Below are positions 57,491-64,000 of a DNA stretch of 64,000 nucleotides, one piece after another. Position 1 is the first letter of the stretch. Every line of letters starts with the position of its first letter. The position numbers and the translations under genes are program-made. The stretch covers positions 8,280,501-8,344,500 of the forward strand of contig CM072344.1 of the NCBI GenBank assembly GCA_036874045.1, read 5' to 3'. Source of the DNA: Cymodocea nodosa. Taxonomy: Eukaryota > Streptophyta > Magnoliopsida > Alismatales > Cymodoceaceae. Below the pieces are notes generated by a model. It had not been told where the DNA came from. It made no database searches and saw only the letters and a program-made list of their open reading frames with translations.

Positions 57491-59774
57491 TCAACCCCTC
57501 CTAAGTATATCACTTATAGCATTACATATTTTATCTCCTAGATGCCTAATATCATTTCTGATGTCGTTAAGCACTGCATCTAAGTCAGGAGGTAGCTGGG
57601 TTTGCTGTTCTGCTTGAACTGAATAACTTTGTTGTTGTTGTTGTTGTATATGGTCTGTATTAGGTTGTTGTTGTTGAGGTTTATGCATGGCTTGTAATTT
57701 TTGCAAATCTTTGATACTAAATGCTCTCATGCCTTTAGTTTCAGAGGGCTAGTAGGATAAAGTTAATTGGCTTGCAAGGATTCTACATACAGCATCACCA
57801 TAAAATAACTTTGAACTCATATGCTATAGTTGAGACATAAATACATCAAACCAATTTATTTGAATTCTATTCAGCAGGCCATAAGTTGCATATAAACAGC
57901 TTCTGCTGACTTCCAAATTGTGTCCAACTCTCTGAAATAAATTTGCATGCAATATATTTGCAATAAACCTTGCCTCTACATTCAGATTTTCCATTAATCT
58001 CATTTCAGAATATACATCTGGAATTTTTGATAAAGACTGAATGTTCCATTCCAATTGTCTTATCATGTCAAATCTGTTGGTAACAACAACACCTTCATTC
58101 TTTAATCCTAAAACTTCAAAAATTAACTCAAGAGACAATAGAAACTCCTGTTCATTTATTTGAGTTTTCAGAAAATTTCCATTCTTGACCAGATTGCTAT
58201 AAAAAGCTACAATAAGCTTTGTGTATTGCTTCCATTTCGTTCCTATTGGTAAGAATTTAATGAGGCCTTGAAACTCAAACAGATCTCTTATTTCCATCAA
58301 ATTTCTGAATTTAATTGGACGAGCATGTAGAATCTGACATGTAAGCAGATTATTGTATTTCTGCAATGCTTCTTCAGATCTAAAATAAATTGTATTACCT
58401 TGAATTTGTAATATTGTACACAAAGAAGGTGATACCTGAAGCCGTGATTCAGAGTTTAATTCATCTTCAGGAACCTCTTCTTCAAAATGAATGTCATGTT
58501 GTTCCTCTTCCAAAATATTATCTTGAAGCTGCTTAGGTAAGCTTGATTCTTCAACTTCAACAGTGTTAGGAACATTGTCAATATGCTCAACATTCATCTT
58601 TTCAGTCTCTATAGAATGTTTAGAGTTCAATTTTTCCACAAATTCTACAGCCGGTGTATCTATTTGTAATTGTTCATTTTGTTCAACAAATAATTCAATT
58701 GATTCAAGTTGTGAATTCTCAGACTCTGCTTCTATAGATTCTGTAGAAGACTGGTTAACTTTTAGCTCTTCTGAAGTCTTAAGAATTTTCAATATCTGCT
58801 ACTCTAGACAATTTAGCCTGTGAACTAGTTAATGCTTCAACATTGTCAATTATATCTGCAATAACTTGTTTAATGTCAAGTGCCTGATGCTCTGATTTAT
58901 CAATATCTGCATCATCAGGACTTGTACTAATAGAAAATCTTGAGTTCATATTTGACTTGTATTTCTTCTCAAGCTTTCTAGCAAGGAAAAATAAAGTCTC
59001 ATTATCTTCATCAGTTTTAGTATGCTTAGAACTGATGAGTTTATTAGATGCACAATAAGGTACAATGTCTAGACATACATTGTCCTTTGGAAATAAATTT
59101 TCATCTGATTTTCCTTTTTCAATAGACTTTGTTTCCTTAGACATAATTTTTCTGACTTTCCTTCTTCTATAACATTTCTGTTTCTCCTTTACAAGTATTG
59201 CTGTTTTCTTTTCAAATTGCTCCATAAAAGTTTTCTGCTTTAATTCTTCTAAGGCACTTTCTATTGCAAGGGCCTTTCGAAGACTGTCAACTTTTGTTTT
59301 GTCTAGAACAATATCTGATTCTACTTGTTTTGAATAAAAAGGAGTAGGGATAGCTGATTCATGTTCTTCCTCAAATGCATGTAGTCTTGTACCGTTTATA
59401 GGAGTTTGAGGAGTTCTATTTGATGAACCTACACCTTGTTCCAAATATTTTGCATATTGTTCCAAAAATGCAATCTCAGCACATTTCATTCTGTATTCTC
59501 TATCAAATTTACTACGAATACCCATGTATGTAATATTTGCATCAGTATGTTGAAGTTCTTGTCTAACTTCATTTAGTATACCTTCAGGAAAGAAGTAATC
59601 TTTATAAATTTCAGCTAACCTTCTATCCACTCGAAGTATTTTCTTGAACCAAGTACGTGGAACTTCATCATTCTCTATTTCTTTTCCTTTTGCATCTCTT
59701 CTGCTTTTGCCTTTTCCTCTACCACGACCTTTGTAGAACTTGGAGACCATCGTCGCAGGTTGTAACAGCAACAA
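57491..59774 (-). pseudogene. Element G ORF2 (best preserved copy)
   Basis: 59774-58779 (331 codons): MLLLQPATMVSKFYKGRGRG, RTWFKKILRVDRRLAEIYKDY, FFPEGILNEVRQELQH, basic KCYRRRKVRKIMSKETKS, acidic middle. A one-base insertion near 58785 shifts the frame; the same insertion is in B. 58792-57824 (322 codons) continues with the acidic part and the conserved domain (TKLIVAFYSNLVKNGNF, FEVLGLKNEGVVVTNRFD, LHANLFQRVGHNLEV, CLYATYGLLNRIQINWFDVF). A CAG-to-TAG stop (MSQL-stop) and a Trp-to-stop near 57750 precede the last piece 57730-57491 with poly-Gln and the tail DLDAVLNDIRNDIRHLGDKI ending ILRRG. No signal peptide or membrane segment is visible, so the protein does not look like an envelope glycoprotein. 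The role is unknown; the basic N-terminus and NLS-like cluster suggest a nuclear or nucleic-acid role (inference). Confidence 0.82.
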
Positions 59775-61337
59775 GCGGGAAAGATTTTCTTGACAAAGTT
59801 TACAAATAACCTAAGTGCCCATGTAATAAGTGTTTAAATAGGGATTTTAGGCGTATAACTCAATGTGAAGAGAAGTCGGGTTTAGAAATTAAATAAATAT
59901 TGAATAAAGTTTATTCAATCAAAGTACCCGAAATATTCAAGTATAACTCGTTGAGTTAACTAACCTAACAAGTAAAACGCTGTCTAGAGGCATTTTTACA
60001 CGTTACCTTATCTAACATAAGGTCTAGTTAGTATACTTAAACAATTTTCAGATGCTTCTAACTGAAACGTTCTGAAAACAACACACATGCTAAACTTAAC
60101 ATTGTCTTGAGAACATTGTAAACTATTTGAACATTTTGTCTTTTGAATCTAAAATAGTTTATTTGACTTTTTAAATTAGTTCATCAAGATTTTAAGAGGA
60201 CATTAATTCAGATTAACTAAGATTTGTATTCTAGATTATATTAATCTGTTTTTGACATTGTTAATGCTCCCCCTACAAATATACTTCAAATATATTCAAT
60301 CAACTTACAAAATATACTTGTAGTGACAATAGATGTTAAGTATAACTATACTTTTAAATTTTCTTTTCAGAAACTTATGTTATCTTGAGATCATCAAAAA
60401 TGATTTCCAAAATCAATTCCTACTGTATATGAATCAAAACACAACTTTGAACTCAATGTGATTAATTCAAGGAGAATAAAAGAATGTATCTCAAATAAAC
60501 ATTTTCAAAAGTACTAATGTTGATTCAATAAATCAGTAGTCATATTGGTAGAAACTATATGCGATTCAAAGATATCTGTAATTAATGAAACAACTTTTTC
60601 TTTTCAAAACAGTAAATATTGATAATTTTCTTTAAAAGTTAGTTTGAAAAGCTTGAATCATACAAGAGCTTTCTAATGTACCCGTGTAATGAGCTTTCAG
60701 TCAACAATTCCAGATCTGATCAGGACCTTAGGTTGCTAGATTTAAAGAATCCTTTTTCAGGACAACAATCCTTACATACCTATCTGCTCAAGTATAAAAG
60801 GCTCGTGATCAAAATGATCAATAAACTCTCAAAATTTTCACTTTGTAAGCACTTTTCATTTTAAGCACAGTATATATGTATTCCATTAATACAGATGTAA
60901 TAAAAACACAAATCTCATACAATTTTTACTTCTATGATTGTACTGAGAATATGAATCAGTTTCAATAAGCTTATACTTTTGATTAACAGTTTAAGATAAG
61001 TGACATATAACTTATTCTACAAGTTTAATCAATTAAGTCAAATTTATGCATGATCATATGCATTTTCCTTGATTCAAAGAAAACATTTAATCGAAATTTC
61101 AGAATGTTAGAAGTATTTAATGTTTTTCATTTACATTTCCTCTTAAAATCGTAAAAACCATTAAAATTGATAAACTACTTAAAATCAATAAGATACTACT
61201 ATGATTTTATAATAAATACATAGTATCTTAAGCAGTAGTTTAGATATTACTTTAGATATTTATAACAAGTATATAATATCTATGAGGTGAACAACATCAT
61301 CAATAATATTTATCTTTCTATGTGGAGTTTAAGCATT
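59775..61337 (-). other. Element G pol-ORF2 spacer
   Basis: Noncoding. TATTTAAAC at 59832-59840, ataactcaatgtg and actcgttgagttaac words near 59855-59960, purine tract near 60268-60277. Confidence 0.65.
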
Positions 61338-64000
61338 TTACACATCACATAGCCTACAAATACCTAAATTTAATCTAATGTTGTAGAATGTATTTTCGTC
61401 TAGAGATTTTGTAAATATATTAGCTAATTGATTTTTATAGACACAAATTCTAATTTAATTTTTCCTTTAATTACGTTATCTCTTAGAAAATGATGTCTAA
61501 CTTCTATATGCTTTGCTCTTGAATGTAATACAGGATTTTTGGAAAGATTTATTGCAGAACTACTGTCACAATAAATCTCAATTGTATCATAAGATAATCC
61601 AAAATCTTCTAAAGTTTGCCTTATCCATAGAATCTGAGTGCAACACAGTGCAACAGCAACATATTCAGCTTCTGTAGTAGAAAGTGCTACACAGTTTTGC
61701 TTTTTACTAAACCATGACACCAAATTATTTCCCAATAATTGACATGTACCACAGGTACTCTTTCTATCAGATTTAGATCCTATATAATCAGCATGAGTAT
61801 ATCCTATAAGATCTTTTGAACTATCCTTAGAATAATACAGTCCAAAATTTTTAGTTCCTTGTATATATCTAAATATTCTTTTAACTACAATTAAGTGTGA
61901 TTCTTTAGGATTAGATTGAAATCTAGCACAAACACACATAACAAACATAATATCAGGTCTACTAGCAGTCAAATAAAGTAAAGAACCAATCATACTTCTG
62001 TATTTTCTTTGATCTATAGATTTTCCTATGTCATCAATATCTAACTTTAAAGTAATACTCATAGGAGTTCCTCGAATCCTTGTATCATTAAAATTAAATT
62101 TCTTAAGCATTTCATCTACATAATTTTCTTGATTTAAAAATATACCTTTATCCATTTGCTTAATTTGAAGTCCTAGAAAATATGAAAGTTCTCCTATCAT
62201 ACTCATTTCAAACTGATTAGTCATCTCTTCAGAGAATATTTTTATCAACTTATCAGAGGTTGCTCCAAAAATTATATCATCCACGTATATTTGAACAACA
62301 ATCTGATCTTTACCATCTCTCTTAATAAATAGAGTATGATCCACTTTTCCCATGATATAGCCTTTTTCAATTAAAAAAGTAGACAATCTTTCATACCATG
62401 ATATAGGTGCTTGCTTCAAACCATATAAGGCTTCCTTCAATTTATACACAAAGTCAGGATTTTTAATATCTTCAAATCTAGGTGGTTGTTTTACATAGAC
62501 TTCTTGATTAATTAAACCATTTAGAAATGCACTCTTTGATATAATTTAAAATCCATATAACAAGCATAGGCCTATAATATTCTAATACTTTCTAACCTAG
62601 CCATAGGAGCAAATGTTTCATCATAATCTAATCCTTCTTCCTGTGTATACCCTTGTGCAACTAATCTAGCTTTATTCCTTATAATTTGACCAGTTTTGTT
62701 AGTTTTGTTTCTAAAGATCCACTTTGTACCTATTATGGACTGATTTTCTGGTGGAGAGACTAATTCCCATACATCATTTCTAATGAATTGATTTAGTTCT
62801 TCTTGCATTGCCACTATCTAATTTTCATCAGATAATACTTGTTGTATATTCCTTGGTTCCACTATAGAAACAAACATACACATACTATTTAAATTTACTG
62901 AAGCTCTAATTTTAACTCCCTCATTAATATTACCAATGACTTGAGTAATGGGATGTGATGAAGAATAACGCCAATTTCTCTGATTTTCCTCAATATTCTC
63001 AACAACATCTGAAAGTCCATCACTTTCATCATTAGTTTGATCATTTAAGTTCATATTTTTGATTTTCTCAGATAAATCATCAATCTCTCTATTGATCTCT
63101 AACTCATTTGGAAAATTGATCATATCATCATTATCAGCTTTAGATTGAGATTCTCTAAGAGAATTTTCATTGAAGCTTACATAGAGGGTTTCTTCAATAG
63201 TCCTAGAAGTCTTGTTATATACTCTATAGGCTTTACTTCTAGTAAAGTAACCTACAAAAATTCCATCGTCCGATTTGGCTAGAAATTTATCCCTTTTATC
63301 CTTAGTATTAAGAATAAAACACTTGCACCAAAATGGTTTCATATAGGAAATTTTTAGAACCCTATTAAACATAATTTCAAAAGGAGTTTTATTAACATGA
63401 GATCTGAAATGACTTTTGTTAATAACATAACAAGCTATATTTACTGCTTTAGCCCAAAGATTTTGAGCTAACTTATGTTCATTCAACATAGTTCTGGCCA
63501 TTTCTTGAAGTGATCTATTCTTTCTCTCAACAACACCATTTTGACACGGTGCTCTTGGAAAAGAAAATCTGTGATCAATGCCATGCTCATTACAATAGTT
63601 ATCCATTTGATCATTATCAAATTCAGTTCCATGATCACTCCTAAGTTTTTGAATAGAGACACTCTGCTCATTTTGAACAAAATTGCAAAACATTTTAAAC
63701 TTTTTAGAAACTTCTGTCTTAGATGCTAGAAAATATACCTAAGTGTATTTAGAGAAGTCATCTACTAAAACAAATACATACCATTTACCACCAAGACTCA
63801 TGATTCTTGTTGGTCCAAATAGATCTATATGTATAAGTTCTAAGACTCTCTTACTTGAAATATCAGTTTTGGATTTAAAAGAGTTTTTGTGAAGTTTACC
63901 TAACTCACATGCATCACACATAAAGTTCTTTGAGTATTTAATCTTTGGTAAACCTCTCACTAAATGTTTTCTCGATAGTTTATGTAACAGTTTCATATTT
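61338..64000 (-). pseudogene. Element G pol (integrase, RT, RNase H), cut by window edge
   Basis: From the right: KLLHKLSRKHLVRGLP and CDACELGKLHKNSF (zinc finger), LIHIDLFGP, SLGGKWYVFVLVDDFSKYT; core 63693-62818 with SDHGTEFDNDQMDNY and NGVVERKNRSLQEMARTML (DDE kept), then a Trp-to-stop at 62818. RT N-terminus 62814-62572 ([38 protein letters not shown]). A 10-base deletion near 62538 removes the FQMDVK segment with the first RT catalytic Asp and shifts the frame. RT/RNase H frame 62449-61424 (341 codons, open upstream of the first Met-like codon) holds LKQAPISWYERL, YVDDIIFGATSDKL, ADYIGSKSDRKSTCGT, TTEAEYVAVA, YCDSSSAINLSKN. A 2-base loss near 61436 shifts the tail. Stop at 61338. Confidence 0.88.

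Larger units (their letters stand above)
55244..64000 (-). mobile_element. Element G: Sirevirus running off the right edge
   Basis: 3' LTR 55244-56993, PPT, ORF2 57491-59774, spacer, pol 61338 to the window end inside the integrase zinc-finger region. It inserted into the Gy2 leader. Its sequence is close to element B, including a shared ORF2 frame-shift. gag and the 5' LTR lie beyond the window. Confidence 0.9.

Overview
This is gene-poor plant nuclear DNA, probably from an AT-rich eudicot. That is inferred from plant-type LTR retrotransposons, plant initiator-Met tRNA primer sites (TGGTATCAGAG) and an Athila-type primer site. I found no cellular gene, RNA gene or CRISPR array. Almost the whole window is a nested pile of degraded LTR retrotransposons. 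The species cannot be named from sequence alone.

Most elements are Ty1/copia of the Sirevirus (SIRE/Maximus) type, mainly on the minus strand. The family layout, read 5' to 3' on the element strand, is: about 1.6 kb LTR, initiator-Met primer site, gag (acidic, coiled coil, zinc knuckle), a conserved in-frame TAA, pol (DSGAS protease, integrase, YVDD reverse transcriptase, RNase H), a 1.4-1.6 kb spacer, an extra 3' ORF of about 700 codons (called ORF2 here), several purine tracts, and the 3' LTR.

Layout: 1-3053, plus-strand Athila-like Ty3/gypsy fragment (Gy1). 3054-9050, element F (3' half). 9056-9083 plus 20088-21199, one LTR fragment split by element B. 9084-20087, element B, complete end to end with two LTRs and a 5-bp target duplication (TGTGT), but with an internal pol deletion. 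21200-28087, element A1 body (large pol deletion, no 5' LTR). 28088-32003, element A2, which carries a foreign solo-LTR-like insert at 28781-29786. 32004-40024, element C on the plus strand (pol deleted, different LTR and diverged ORF2). 40025-46180, element D, cut on both sides by the exact LTR ends of C and E. 46181-52815, element E, a second Sirevirus lineage without ORF2. 52816-53837, plus-strand spacer fragment like that of C, with a 136-bp tandem repeat. 53838-55243, second gypsy LTR/leader (Gy2). 55244-64000, element G, running off the window inside pol.

No element could make a full protein set from what is visible. Several (A1, B, C) lack integrase and most or all of the reverse transcriptase, yet B has clean ends and a target duplication, so it looks like a non-autonomous copy moved in trans. 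The most interesting signals are regulatory. The same short words (AACTYAACGAGTT, TCACGTGA, AAGTCCGTTG-GTTA) are arrayed in the LTRs of the copia elements, in the spacer just upstream of ORF2 next to a conserved TATA-like box, and in the unrelated gypsy LTRs. The gag-pol boundary shows a conserved in-frame stop beside a splice-acceptor-like TTGCAG in most copies. I found no clearly new defence or metabolic system; the candidates are LTR and ORF2 regulation and a non-Env-looking third ORF.
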